DNA of 52,698 nucleotides from positions 296,384-349,081 of the forward strand of contig NW_019775406.1 in assembly GCF_001039355.2 (NCBI RefSeq), read 5' to 3'. Position 1 is the first letter of the stretch. Each line of letters starts with the position of its first letter. This DNA comes from Lingula anatina. Taxonomy: Eukaryota; Brachiopoda; Lingulata; Lingulida; Lingulidae. The position numbers were made by a program, and so were the translations under genes. Below are positions 11,958 through 23,436 of this stretch, piece by piece. The notes under the pieces are model-generated. The model searched no databases. It saw nothing but the letters and a program-made list of their open reading frames with translations, and was not told where the DNA came from.

Positions 11958-12970
11958 AAAGATTCTACATCAAGTTAATATCAAAGACAATCTCTTTTAT
12001 GGTGATTGTCTGGTTCCTTTCTCTGCCTGCAAGACAGAAAAGTTTTCTTTTCTTTTTCCACTTATATAGGTTTCAGCACACTGTCAGGCATACCATATTG
12101 TACATTCCAGCAATTTATTTTTTCCTCTCAACCGAATGTTCTCAATAATACAAATATGCAGCAAGTGGACATCTACGCGTCAGATTATGAAACAGACTCG
12201 TTACATCATGATCAATTTCAAAATGTCATACAGCCCACTTAAATAATTATGTCATTTTCAGTCATCACCATCATTATCACTATCTGATCCAATAACTGCA
12301 TGCACAATTACTCACTCAGCAGGAGAGCCACCAGCTCCCCCCCCCTTTTTTTCCCATATTAACAGTGCACACAAAAATGGTGGTTCTTTATGCCAAGTTA
12401 CATAGGCAGTATATAAAAATATGAAAATATTTTGCACTTGTTTCCCTTTCAGTATTGGGCAGCCATATAGTGTATACAAAAAATTATAGTCTGTGAAAGT
12501 GATACATCAATAATAACAACAAACTGATATCAACAATAAATCATTCATGAACATTAAGCCATTTAAGGGTACAGGACTATGCAAAGGTGATTTTTCTCCT
12601 TTCATCGAAAAAATAAAAAGCACACAGGGAGAAATGATTAAGTGGTCTGAGCATTCGATTGAGAGGAAAAAATAAATTGCATCCTGTATGCCAATGACAT
12701 AAATAATTACATGTTTAAAATATAACCCTTGATAATTATTCATAGACGGGATCAGTGAATACAGACCAGTTTCTTAAAGGTCATTCTTACCACAAAAACA
12801 TACAAAAACAACCAAACAAACACAAACTTAGGAATAAAATCGAGTGTGTTGATTGTGCACCTTCGGGGCACGGTTACCCTAATGGCCTGGCATAATGAAG
12901 ATTAATCTAGGGCCCGAAATGAGTATAATGGAATGTCACAGCGCACCTGTATGACGTCACAGTCACTCAC

Positions 12971-13205
12971 CTGTCCTTGTCGTGGGTCCCGCTTGGATGA
13001 TACAGAACGGTCTGGCAGTCTTTCATGTCCACCACGCATTGTTTCCCTATGTCCACCTCTGAAAACGAAAAAGAAATTCACGCCATGAGTTTTACACCGA
13101 GAAAAAACCATCCTCAGAATTTTCGCGAAATCGATGAAGAAGACTCAGCCCACCTCTTCGATTGAACGGGCGAACTCGCACCGCTACTTTGACTTTATCC
13201 GTCAT
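12971..13205 (-). CDS. KIF13: Kinesin-3 motor protein, KIF13-like, first two coding exons (partial)
   Basis: Exon 1 is 13205-13154 and exon 2 is 13058-12971, joined in phase 1 (donor GAG|GTGGGC, acceptor TTTTCAG|AGGTGG); exon 2 ends at donor ACAG|GTGAGT. The joined peptide starts MTDKVKVAVRVRPFNRRE and continues with KCVV-type strand residues (QCVVDMKDCQTVLYHP). KVKVAVRVRP..NRRE is the first beta strand of the kinesin motor domain, and the NRRE/CVV.M...QTVL pattern is that of KIF13A/KIF13B; KIF16B and KIF1 fit less well. KIF13 proteins carry cargo vesicles to microtubule plus ends. The start is the only ATG in frame with the motif. The third exon should encode a segment like KVFAFDHCFWS; I found none in 1-12970, so the gene runs off the left edge and this intron exceeds 12.9 kb. 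The ATP-binding P loop lies outside the window. Confidence 0.86.
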
Positions 13206-13420
13206 TTTATGCTTATTCCTCCCTCGATTCGTCTCCGAATCGAACACGGAGAAGAAAATGATATTCCCTTTGTTCTCAGTGGCTTAAACACCTCGGCAAT
13301 GACTGTTAACCCTGATCATTTTACATAAGTTCACAAAATAAACAGTGACAGGACCGTCTTGCTAAGGTGAGCGCCATGTTTAACTTGAATGATCATCCGG
13401 GCACTTTCCTTGCACGGACA
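13206..13420 (-). promoter_or_regulatory. Probable 5' UTR and promoter region of the KIF13-like gene
   Basis: This stretch just upstream of the start codon is richer in CpG (TTCGATTCGGAGACGAATCG on the minus strand) than the surrounding AT-rich DNA. I see no clear TATA box and cannot fix the transcription start. The open frame on the plus strand through here (13134-13328) is the antisense shadow of the kinesin exon and its leader. Confidence 0.4.
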
Positions 13421-14067
13421 TAGCCGATGACACTTCGGCTGTCTACGGCAATGACTCACGTCTATAACATTGAGTGTCAAAGTGACCCCTATAATCAAGC
13501 CATAAGTTTTGGCACATTTCCTTCTCCATTTTATGTCTAGAATTTCATGGTTTTGGAGGTTTGAAGACAGTAAAATAGTGTAAAAAAGAAAGAAAGAAAA
13601 AAAGGATATCTCAGCTAAAAGCGAACCATTGTAAAACCTGTCACGAAGAAAAAAAATCATCAGCCCCAAAAGATTTATTTGACTGATCAAAATCTAGATA
13701 TGTTCTCAAAATAGTCAGTACAGAAACATTTCATGTTTGGACGACAAATATAATATTGGTAAATGCATTCTCCAGTCTTTCCTTTTTCCTCTCTTACTGT
13801 TATAATTTCCATGAAGTGATGTAATCAATTTTCTTAAGGAGGGTTCAATAATAATAAGATGTCTGCGTTGTGTGGTTAAGGATCTTGTAGACGCAGGAGC
13901 CAGTGACATTTTTTGTGGCGTGCCCATTTTTCTCATTTTGATTAAAAAGCACCGAATCGAAGACAGATCTATTAAATTTCACGAAAAAAAAGAAAGGCGT
14001 GACGTTTGCGTCTCAGTTACATTTTTTAATCTAAAATGATGAATGAGGAGATAATACGGCGCATGCC

Positions 14068-14105
<38 letters not shown>

Positions 14106-14380
14106 ATCTGGCGGTGATGCCCTCACCGTCTGTTATCTGAGTATCGTTTTAATGGTCGTAAACTAGCCGAGATGACAGCATAACCTACAGTACGACGCAC
14201 CATACAATATGAAGTTTTGTGCTGCAGCAGTTGAGCGTGAATCGACGGATGTGTTCTTTTCCTCCACTAGCCAGCAATGCAATTTAAAAGCAGTTTGGTG
14301 AAATGCGATGCGTCTCATCTACCGAAACGAGTGAATTTTGGGACAGTAAGACCATTTTAAAATAAATTAACAATCTCTCT

Positions 14381-14411
<31 letters not shown>

Positions 14412-15013
14412 GCATGCGTATCAATGAAGTTTTTGTGTCGAATGCTGATCTATTACTCGGCCTACAGCACGTTCATTGAATTGCTTTTTAAGCAATTAAT
14501 AACTTACGTTCTTCCTAAAGACCCTAAAGACTGCGACGAAGTATATTAGATGCGTATCCAAAAAATCTTTCTGTTATTTAAGTAAGTTTTTACAGAAAAC
14601 TACGATCGGCTCGACAATCCTTTACACTCAGAAACACACATAGTAGGCCTATAATTATATGCATTTTTGAAAGCATTTATTTACTTCAGAGAAGATATAC
14701 AATTTTATGACCCTAAATAAGCGAGCAGAGCAAAAATCTTCTCCATCAAAGATGACACACTAAACAACTGTAACAAACTGCAATAGGCATTTAGAAAATA
14801 TTACTTGAAGACAAAAATGACAATTTCTTAATAATTTAAAATCTATTTTTGGAAAAGTCTGTATATTTGTGAACTGTACCAATTACTTCGCGACAGTTCT
14901 CCTGCGTAAATGTTAATATAGATAAAAAGTTTATATTTGGATGTTTCTCCCTGTGAATAGGTACAATGGCAAGTGATATAAGACACTTTCTGAATTTGGC
15001 TATAATACATATG

Positions 15014-15300
15014 CAGGGGCAGATCCAGGATTTATTGAAAGGGGGGGGGGGAAGTCCGCAGATGTGACGCCGACCTTTCCCCCTGGAATGGGGTTCGGGG
15101 CCTACTGAAGGGCCTCGAATTTTTTTTTTTTTTAGTAATTTAGAGGGCGAAAGGTGCCATTTGGTACGGTTTAGAACTATGATTCAGCTACTCAAAATTC
15201 TAATTGCAAGTGTGATTTTTTTTCAGAAATTAAAGGGGAGGGGGAGGGGAGTCAGGGCCCCCCCCCCCCCCCACCCAACACCCCCATAAATCTGCCACTG
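15014..15300. mobile_element. Non-autonomous DNA element with short TIRs, hAT-like
   Basis: The left end reads CAGGGGCAGATCCAGGATTT; the reverse complement of the right end reads CAGTGGCAGATTTATGGGGG. TIRs starting CAGTGGC(A/G)GATCC are typical of many animal hAT MITEs. The inside is G/C tracts and AT-rich DNA without an ORF. I could not see a clean 8-bp target duplication, so the class is tentative. Confidence 0.55.
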
Positions 15301-16171
15301 CTGTGGATGGCATTTGGGGGATTTTCAAATCAATGAAGTGTACCGTTAAGGTTGATAATTTTGTAGTTACTTTTAAACAATAACTTATTACTTGTCATTA
15401 TTAATAAAAAAATCTATTTAATGCCATTTGAGTTTATTTAAAAAATAAAAATAAATAAAGTTAAATTTCATAGATAGGCCCCCTATTAGGTATCTTGTTA
15501 ATAAATGTTTTTAACACATGCAAAATGATGAAGGTAACGTATACCCAGCTTACACAGAATGTTTGGAAAACTGGGTTATATATTGGTTAGACCATTAACA
15601 AGTGTTAAGAGAAAGTTATTCTAACGTTCTACACTGCCACTGTCATTATCATTGATCCGAGAAAAGTTGTCAGCAAGTTGTATATTAACGTATATAAATT
15701 TTGATGAAATTTACAATTTATGCATTTTTGTTAATTTTAGCAAAAACAATTTGCGCAACTTAAATCATCCCATCGAGTATTAAAACGTTCTTACAATGTT
15801 ATAAAAATAAAAAGATATGTGTCGATTATATTTACCAATAAAGCAAGCAGTAGTAGTCGCACCATACGCTGTCCGTATAATGTTGGACAAGGTCCTGCGT
15901 CATACGCTGAAAAGCTTTTTTTTTTAAATTAAAAATAGACTTCAATTATGTAATAATATTTATCAAAATTATTAAAAAGGTGTTTTCAAATAATCCTGAT
16001 AGTTGATTGGCTTTTGCGATGAATTAATGGATTGTTTGAACTTCATTTTAGAAAATTCATTCAAATGAATTGCTTACAAGGTCAGCTAACACAGGAGTAG
16101 TGAAAAGGTTTAGCAGTAACGACGTTGAAGCAATTAAGGTACCCCACGGTCATCTGATAGACAAGTTGGGG

Positions 16172-16238
16172 AGTCCAATTGATTAGAGGGGTGACAGGTG
16201 GGGCGAGTCCATTGCATAAAAGGGGTGACAGGTGGAGC
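16172..16238. repeat. Two-copy tandem repeat, about 34 bp
   Basis: GAGTCCAATTGATTAGAGGG and GAGTCCATTGCATAAAAGGG each precede GTGACAGGTGG. No function is apparent. Confidence 0.7.
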
Positions 16239-16759
16239 AATTTGGTTCAGAGAACATGAATTGAAGAAATTGCTTTATTATACCCCATAGAAATCAAATT
16301 TTTTGCCAATTTCAGCTGTATCCATTAAAAAATTAACTTGATTTAAGCTTACATTAGAATCATTACACCTTTTCATTATCACGTTCAAATATCAAATTAA
16401 GTAGTTTTACTGAGAAAAGGTCGCCAAATTTAAACAATTCACGATGGCAAAAGCCAAAACCTGCCAAAATGGGACCCTCCCGATATAAGTAAATGCAGGA
16501 AAACTTATATTCAAACGAATTAGTTCCATATGCTTAAGAACAAAATTCTCATGTGAAATTTTATAAAAACCAGGATTGTAAATTTATATAAATTGGAACT
16601 ATATATTGGAAACGATTTAAGATATATTATTTCAGTGCGCAGAAACAGCTTGGAGGGGTTATTTAGAAATTACTGGCTATTTTAGAACTATTTAAAATTT
16701 AGATACCACAGAAAACCGCCGACCACAAAAACATCGACATTATTTACAGATCAGATTGA

Positions 16760-17250
16760 ATTTAAAAGTCCTCAACACTAAAAATAACTCACTTTTTTTA
16801 AATTTATTACCACTATCCTTATCATGAAAACTTCATAACAAAGTAAAAAATAAAACGCCAAATTACAAAATATTTTTTATTGAGTTTTCATATAATAGAT
16901 GTACGAAGGAGCGTGAGTTCCTGTGTGTAAAACAAAGGCTAGACTTCATAGGCTGCTTTCAGGCGGATGCTGTGCAGAATCTCGTTGACCTTCTGAAAAG
17001 ATAAAAAAATGTTTACAAATTTGAACTAAACCGTTTCATTTTTAGGGTGGGTGAGGTTATTTCTACGACCGTTAATATATTACTCTTGATATTTAAAGTT
17101 ATAGCACGTGTTGAAGTACATGTTGACGCATTTCAGAGAAAGAGATCATTTAGAAATTCTTTTCGAAAATTATAACAAATATATTGCACTTATATATTAA
17201 GTTTTCATGCAGTGAGTCGTGTAATGGATGGACAGCACACGGCACAATGG
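16760..17250. repeat. Diverged local duplication, copy 1
   Basis: Blocks shared in the same order with 18927-19395 include CTATCCTTATCATGAAAACT, AACAAAGTAAAAA, TCTTGATATTTAAAG, TTTCAGAGAAAG and AAGTTTTCATGCAGTGAGTC. This copy contains the terminal exon at 16992-16939. In the second copy that place is occupied by a (TTTA)n array and unrelated sequence. Confidence 0.7.
16939..16992 (-). CDS. Terminal exon of an unidentified gene (18 codons with stop)
   Basis: On the minus strand a good acceptor (TTTTTATCTTTTCAG) is followed by a frame reading KVNEILHSIRLKAAYEV and TAG. Codon use (CTG, GCC, ATC, CGC) stands out against the AT-rich surroundings, and an AATAAA-like ACAAAATATT context lies downstream. 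The peptide would join in phase 0 to the exon fragment ending at 18524, giving ..MLAARVQDKV + KVNEILHS... I do not recognise the family. The upstream part of the gene probably falls in the assembly gap at 18559-18926. It could also be a chance short ORF next to a fortuitous acceptor. Confidence 0.45.
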   Translation of the reverse strand, partial: KVNEILHSIRLKAAYEV

Positions 17251-17711
17251 GGACGACAGCTGTGTAAAATATGTATCTGTTAATCAATGTGTAATGAGCA
17301 CTCGAAATCCTTGGATCAGAAGCTCAGAACGGTGACAAGCATCATCCAAATTAATTTATTTGGGTGGTAATACTTACATTGAAATACACACGACATTTTA
17401 AATTAGGTCAAAATATTCAAAATAATTGTCAAGGCCAGGGCACACAAAATGTTCAAACAGAGGGTTACAAAGTGCAGGGGATTTCAAACAAACTTAAGTT
17501 ATCATCAAAAGTCAGATGAATGCGCCGTTTAACCTGAACATTTGGAGTCCCAATGCACGTAAGCGATAATTTCTCCCATTCTGAGTGACAAACAAGTAAT
17601 AATGGAAAAATAGTAAAAGGATTCCTGTCATAAAATTTTGTCGTAAATATTTTTCTCATTTTTCTGCCCCGTTAGTATTTAATGGCTATGGTTGATGAAG
17701 AAATAGTAATA

Positions 17712-17860
17712 CTCACAAACATACATTTGCTTCCACGCCTTATGAAAGCTCGACCTTTTGTCTTCCCCACACATACTGTTGCGTCTACACCCGACTCTGT
17801 CTAACTGCCAAGTGAGCATTCGGGAAGACAGCTCGCGCTACGATGAATAACTTGTTGTTA
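17712..17860 (-). other. Possible non-coding or 5' exon
   Basis: A CpG-containing block (GTCGGGTGTAGACGCAAC, AAGGTCGAGC, AAGGCGTGG on the minus strand) ends at an excellent donor, GTGAGTATT. It may be a leader exon of the unidentified gene whose last exon is 16992-16939. Phase does not let its longest ATG frame continue into that exon, so if real it is probably untranslated. Confidence 0.3.
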
Positions 17861-18234
17861 TGCAAATAACAACAGGTATAGCTCATTTTAGGTGAGGGGC
17901 TGTTACTGAAACTGTTCACGAATGTTCAATAAACCCGCTGTTGATACTTTCATGTGCTCAAAGTCGTGCAAATGTTCGATGTTACATATGATACTCTACA
18001 AGGCCAAAAAATGTCTAACTGGGCTAGGAACCGTAGTCCGCTTCCCATTACTTTGTACAGGTGACATTCGTCCATATAGGCCTACTAACCCCAATACTCC
18101 AAATTAACCCTAACCTGTACACCTGTACTAATCATATGGGAGCCCAGACTTCCATTCCTAGGACTTTCATTCCTGTTACACCTGTTTCCCGTATGTGAAA
18201 ATTATTCTGAAAAAATCAGCATTGGGTGTCTTTC

Positions 18235-18236
<2 letters not shown>

Positions 18237-18296
<60 letters not shown>
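18237..18296. repeat. Compound (CA)n(GA)n microsatellite
   Basis: About 15 CA units are followed directly by about 14 GA units. Confidence 0.93.
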
Positions 18297-18300
<4 letters not shown>

Positions 18301-18523
18301 CAATCCCACGTTAAATCATATTTCCATGGCATAGATTAGTAAATAAGAGCAACCTGCAATAAGATCACCCCTATCACCAAAGATAATGGAATAATTAAGA
18401 AACCGAGCGTTTTCGCCCAGCTGATGTCACCAACGTTCTAAATGTCACAGTCATATGGTAACGCCGCACTCTTCAACAGCAATCTGGTTAATACACATAA
18501 CAGATAGATCGGGAACAACTCAC

Positions 18524-18558
18524 CACCTTGTCCTGCACTCGTGCAGCGAGCATACTCC
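18524..18558 (-). CDS. Exon fragment next to assembly gap, unidentified gene
   Basis: Minus-strand sequence emerging from the gap reads MLAARVQDKV in one frame and ends at donor AAGGTG|GTGAGT (an alternative GT lies 3 bases earlier). The phase is compatible with the exon at 16992-16939. The 5' part is hidden by N at 18559-18926. Too little is visible to name it. Confidence 0.35.
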
Positions 18559-18926
18559 NNNNNNNNNNNNNNNNNNNNNNNNNNNNNNNNNNNNNNNNNN
18601 NNNNNNNNNNNNNNNNNNNNNNNNNNNNNNNNNNNNNNNNNNNNNNNNNNNNNNNNNNNNNNNNNNNNNNNNNNNNNNNNNNNNNNNNNNNNNNNNNNNN
18701 NNNNNNNNNNNNNNNNNNNNNNNNNNNNNNNNNNNNNNNNNNNNNNNNNNNNNNNNNNNNNNNNNNNNNNNNNNNNNNNNNNNNNNNNNNNNNNNNNNNN
18801 NNNNNNNNNNNNNNNNNNNNNNNNNNNNNNNNNNNNNNNNNNNNNNNNNNNNNNNNNNNNNNNNNNNNNNNNNNNNNNNNNNNNNNNNNNNNNNNNNNNN
18901 NNNNNNNNNNNNNNNNNNNNNNNNNN
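18559..18926. other. Assembly gap (368 N)
   Basis: All bases are N. The gap sits between an exon fragment and the start of the second copy of the 16.8-17.2 kb duplication, so it may hide coding sequence or a collapsed duplicate. Confidence 0.99.
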
Positions 18927-19057
18927 CTACACTTTTAGTGTCCGTTATCATTATAACTATCCTTATCATCATAATTTCATAACAAAATAAAAAGTCGAAT
19001 TGCGAAAGGATTTGCTCAGTTTTCATGTTATAAATCCACGATTTATTTTATTTTATT

Positions 19058-19100
<43 letters not shown>

Positions 19101-19395
19101 TTGCTTGTCTGATGTTCAGGGTCAGCTAGCACGAAAGAAATTAGTTAATGATATAACTTTTTGAGATCTCTTGCTAAAAAAGAAACGGTGATAACCCAAC
19201 CAATTTCATTTGCAGAGGGAGGGGTTACCATGACCGTTTATATATTCCTCTTGATATTAAAAGCCATATTAGAGTTTAAAGAATAAAAGTTAAATAAAAG
19301 TTTCAGAGAAGCGCAAGAGATCTCTCTCTAATTTGTTTGAACAATCAAGTTTTCATTAAGTTGGTCGTGTGACGCATGGGCACCATGGTACACTA
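18927..19395. repeat. Diverged local duplication, copy 2
   Basis: It shares ordered blocks with 16760-17250 (ACTATCCTTATCATCATAAT, TCATAACAAAATAAAAAG, CTCTTGATATTAAAAGCCAT, TTTCAGAGAAGC, CAAGTTTTCATTAAGTTGGTC, GTGTGACGCATGG). The counterpart of the 54-nt exon in copy 1 is absent and a (TTTA)n array (19041-19102) lies at that point. Confidence 0.68.
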
Positions 19396-21890
19396 GAGAG
19401 ACAAAAGATCAATAAAAAGGCCTTTTTAGAAATAAAAATTCCTCTTAAAACTACATCAAATTTCGTTTAATGAGACTTTTGTGTTGTTAAATTTAACTAT
19501 AAATTTTGACTTTTGAATTGATACACTTTTACGGAACACATTCGAAGTTATGCGTATAACCGATGACACATGTAATTTACTCATACAATACGTATCTCTG
19601 GCGGTGTGACAGAGCAAAAATATGTTGACATTTAAAAATTTTTCATTAGTCATTTTGTAGACATGTCGTTTTATCCGTATATATCTTTATGATTACCCAT
19701 GGGAATCTCTTTTTCTCTTTGGTACTGTAGTTATAATGTAGTAAAAGTTTATTCTTAAGTTTGCTTCAGACGTCGTACTGGAGGGCTGCACCCACAACGT
19801 ACGACCTTCAAGGAAGACGCATGGAATGAGTGCGGCAACTGCGCCGAGGCTGAAAGGGCTCCGTAAGATTACTTTTCAACCGACAAACAATTTACCCTGC
19901 GTTAGTATCTGTTACCCCAAGGTCAGTGGTACGGCACCCGCACGTAATGTGAACGCACTAGCCGTAGCCTCCTATGATGGAAAAAATCGCACAGACCATC
20001 TTATACGATATTATCGTTCAGTTAATGCAATCTAGGCTTTAGTCGATTAAACACCTTCGGCTATAGCTAAAATATTTGGACTTTTTGAAATAGGTCCCCA
20101 CAAAACAGTTTTGTATTGGACTCTTTTTGTAATTTTACAGGATAGATTTGTTTGAGATAAATAATGAACTTATTCCTAAAAAGGAAGTTCACAGACATTA
20201 AATAATATAAATGCAGTTAAGTGTGGCATAACATTGTTTATTAACAAAACTGTACCATGACTTTGTAACAGAAATTTGAGCAGAAATAAATTACTCTTCA
20301 ATACCATTACGAAACTTTATCTTCCACTGAGCTAAAAAATCAAACAGTTGAACTCCACACACCAAACCCTTCCTTCTTTCTTCCATTTACTTTCAACAGG
20401 CAAACATAATGAGGAAATTGTCTAACCCCCCTTCCCCCCACGTTCTATCTCCTCTCCACCAATGAAAGGTTTTATGTAAATCATTTCGTTACATTGTCAA
20501 TAGAACTGGCATAATACCCCGAATCTCAGACTTCTCTGTAATCTTTATCATCAGCATACATGTCCCCATGTCATTCCCATACAGAGGGCATGTAGCCCTG
20601 AGGGAAGACCTAATCCATACTCTGATGTACAGGGTGGAATAAAGTATCTGTTAATGACTAGAGCAAATGTTAGGTTCCTGTACATTTCATACTGATAAGA
20701 TAGCATTTATAACTTCAACATTTGACATACCAATAACTGCAAAAACAAATAAACAAGTGAAAACTTCATCAAAATGAAACACCATTGTGTTGGGTGAGAC
20801 AGTGTGTCAGGTTAACATTGTGTCAAGTGAGCTAGTGTGTAAGGTTAACAGTGTGTTAGGTGTGACAGTGTGTAAGGTTAACAGTGTGTTAGGTGTGACA
20901 AATGTGGCAGATGTGATGATGTGGTAAGTGAGAGAATGCAGTAGATGAGATAGTGCATAAGGTGCAACAGCGTTAAAGCAAACTATGCAACACACATAGC
21001 ACACAAAAGGCTCACTTTATGGATAAATATTTAACTTGAACAACTGGAAAAATCTCACTAATAAAGTATTATAACATAATGCAAAGAATGAGCTATGCTA
21101 TCTTTTGCTTAATTTGTACACCTCCCTTTTCATAGGTATCAAAACTAAATGTCAACAAAAATGATAAATTAATTACTTGCTCCACAGCCATGTCATAAAA
21201 CAGTTAACTTCCTCACTTATACCCTATTTTTTGCATAGCTTCTGTACATTTGCAAATTTGTTGCCGAGACTCTTCTAGCTGCTGAAAGTTTTGTGAAATT
21301 GTTTACTTTACTAAAGCTATCAAAACCCAAATATGCATGAAAAATTAACTTGCACCTTTGTTTTTTCTGCATTAACTTCTTATTTTGCAAAACCTAAGTC
21401 AAATATAAGTAATAACAAGATCTAGTTAATTTTACAAATAAAAATAATTAATCTCATGCATAACAACCTCTTAATATATCATTAAATCACATTTAATAAT
21501 ATCAAACTGACAAGAACTGGTTGGTTAATACCAATATGGTGTCCTGTGTTTTTTTTTAGCTTTCTTTCCATCAATGCCAACTTAATGCCCCTCCAGTAAG
21601 CAAGTCTACATTGAGCAAGAGAAGGGTAAACAGCACCACAAAGAAAAAAGCATTCAGACATCCTCTTGGAATGTTATAAAAGAAAGTGATGAGTCAAGTT
21701 TGGCAAGGGTTGACAAAAATTTTATGAAAAAAAAAAAAAAAAAAACTGCCAAGATTGTCAGTAGTCAAGATCCCCAGTGACACCATTTTGTCTAAAATTA
21801 GTTTGTCTAACATCTTCTTCCCTTGGTTTCCACACTTTCACATCTGGAACTGTGCCAACCATCGGACATTTTGAGGACACTTAGTCATCC
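19396..21890. other. Intergenic DNA downstream of acid sphingomyelinase, no gene recognised
   Basis: A CpG-richer island at about 19760-20035 (GACGTCGTACTGGAGGGCTG, GGCAACTGCGCCGAGG) could be a promoter or leader exon of the unidentified minus-strand gene, but I cannot tie it to a coding exon. The rest holds a GTGTG-rich minisatellite (20790-20965), a run of A at 21727-21745 and presumably the 3' UTR of the sphingomyelinase gene next to 21891. Confidence 0.45.
20790..20965. repeat. Minisatellite based on GTGTGT(A/C)AGGTTAACA
   Basis: Units such as AGTGTGTAAGGTTAACAGTG and TGTTAGGTGTGACA alternate several times with decay toward the right. The two most regular copies are identical over about 34 bp (near 20837-20905). 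Confidence 0.8.
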
Positions 21891-23010
21891 CTAACAAAGT
21901 GGAACTTCCTTGTGAACTGATTTAGCAAGGATCTCTTCTGCATGACAAAATGTTTGGTCGTAAGACCGTCCTGTCTTGAGATCACATAACATGGCCGCCT
22001 TACAATTTCCTGTGCAGGGGGGATGTCCTGGGGCAGACTTATAGTAATATCTGGAAAAAAAGTTATATCTTTTTCACAAGACCTTTTTTTGACCATTATT
22101 GGTCAGAACATCTATAAACAAGCAACTGAGGGCTTTGGTAAAAATAAAAAAAAATGCTACTCATCCCATGAACTTCAATGTGAAATGTGTCTGGATCTTA
22201 CTGCCGTTGTTTATACAAAATTTCAGTGTGAAAGCATTAAACAAGTATACACAGTCTATGTTAATTCTGATGTAAACAAGACCTGCTGTAGCAAAAGTCA
22301 CCCTAGCAAGGGTGGATGGAGGCCGTCTTCTGGGTGAGAATTTTTCAAGTTTATATTGACGGACATCTAATTTATCCTGTCTGAAGATGGTCAAAAACCG
22401 AGGATGGATCAACAAAGGTAATTTGGAAGACTGTCAAAAAACATATCTGGATCCACTCCTGTTCCAGACTTAAAAGTTGCCTCCCCACCCTCAATTGGGA
22501 TAATATATCATGCTCTTCATAACAGTCCACAGCATTCATGGTGCAAAGTCTGCAGCTATGCTTTACCTGTAGTACACTTGAAATAATGTGTCATTAGTTG
22601 TCATCCTAGACACAAATTTGTTCCATGAGGGTGGTAATAAATTGGAGAGACCATAAGCTGCCTGGAAAAAAAGAATACAGGTATAAAAGAGTACTCTCTA
22701 CCAGGGCCGCAGATTAATTGTGTTCTTTCTTCTTCACAGCAGAGAATTGTGTCATGAATTAGCCAGAGATATATATATGTGAATATCTAGTGAAAAAATC
22801 AGTCTGTGACCCTGGTAGAGGATAGTACTCACTATCCTGACTTTTCCTATTTTTCCATTTTTTTTTTAATATGAAATTTTGAAGTAAAATAATGTGGAGC
22901 AGTCAGATCATCAGAATTTTTGAGAAATTGATTGAATACAAATTGCCTTTTAATATAGGAATCCTATGTTAAGTGATACTTTTTTGTATTTGAAAAACTT
23001 TCATGACTTA

Positions 23011-23061
<51 letters not shown>

Positions 23062-23360
23062 CAATAAACCAGTAGAGATGACTTACCTTTGCTGAGTATT
23101 CTAGATCCCAGTGGGTTTTGTTGGAGAGATTGGATTCTGTCAGATTGAGTATGTAAGTGCTATGGTCCAGCACAGTCTGCAATATACAAATGACAGATTA
23201 TCTAGATGGACTCTTAAAGTTAAACAGGAGAGACCTGGACACACCAAACTAATATGCTTATTTCTTCTATGTTTAACAAAGAAAACATTTAACTGACAAA
23301 AAATTAAAAAATATGTATATAATTTATGATAATTTTCTTGACCATGTAGCAGAAAATAAC

Positions 23361-23436
<76 letters not shown>

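Larger units (their letters stand above)
1..12970 (-). other. Long intron 2 of the KIF13-like gene, repeat-filled, no exon seen
   Basis: No open frame here has kinesin motifs or flanking splice sites. The stretch holds fold-back elements (188-401, 2896-3178, 7914-8135), a 95-bp tandem duplication (10112-10301), microsatellites, G/C homopolymer tracts and one gap. That it is all intron is inferred from exon 2 ending at 12971 with a good donor and from the absence of a recognisable third exon. Unrelated nested genes cannot be excluded, but none is visible. Confidence 0.6.
13421..16938. other. Intergenic DNA with no gene recognised
   Basis: It contains a (GA)n at 14070-14099, a 28-T run at 14384-14411, a hAT-like non-autonomous element at 15014-15300 and a two-copy 34-bp repeat near 16172-16238. 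The rest is AT-rich with many stops in all frames. A 74-codon stop-to-stop frame at 13815-14039 (plus) is discussed among the rejected items. Confidence 0.55.

Noticed and set aside
13134-13328. 64-codon plus frame (MKKTQPTSSIERANSH..)
   Set aside because: Antisense shadow of KIF13 exon 1 and its leader.
13815-14039. Plus stop-to-stop frame containing VDAGASDIFCG, reminiscent of a retropepsin active site
   Set aside because: The Thr of the D-T/S-G core is replaced by Ala, and there is no neighbouring gag/pol sequence, no ATG and no splice sites; chance resemblance is more likely.
19826-20035. 69-codon plus frame in a CpG-richer island
   Set aside because: No family resemblance; the island may be a promoter or leader exon for a minus-strand gene, but evidence is too thin to call a CDS.
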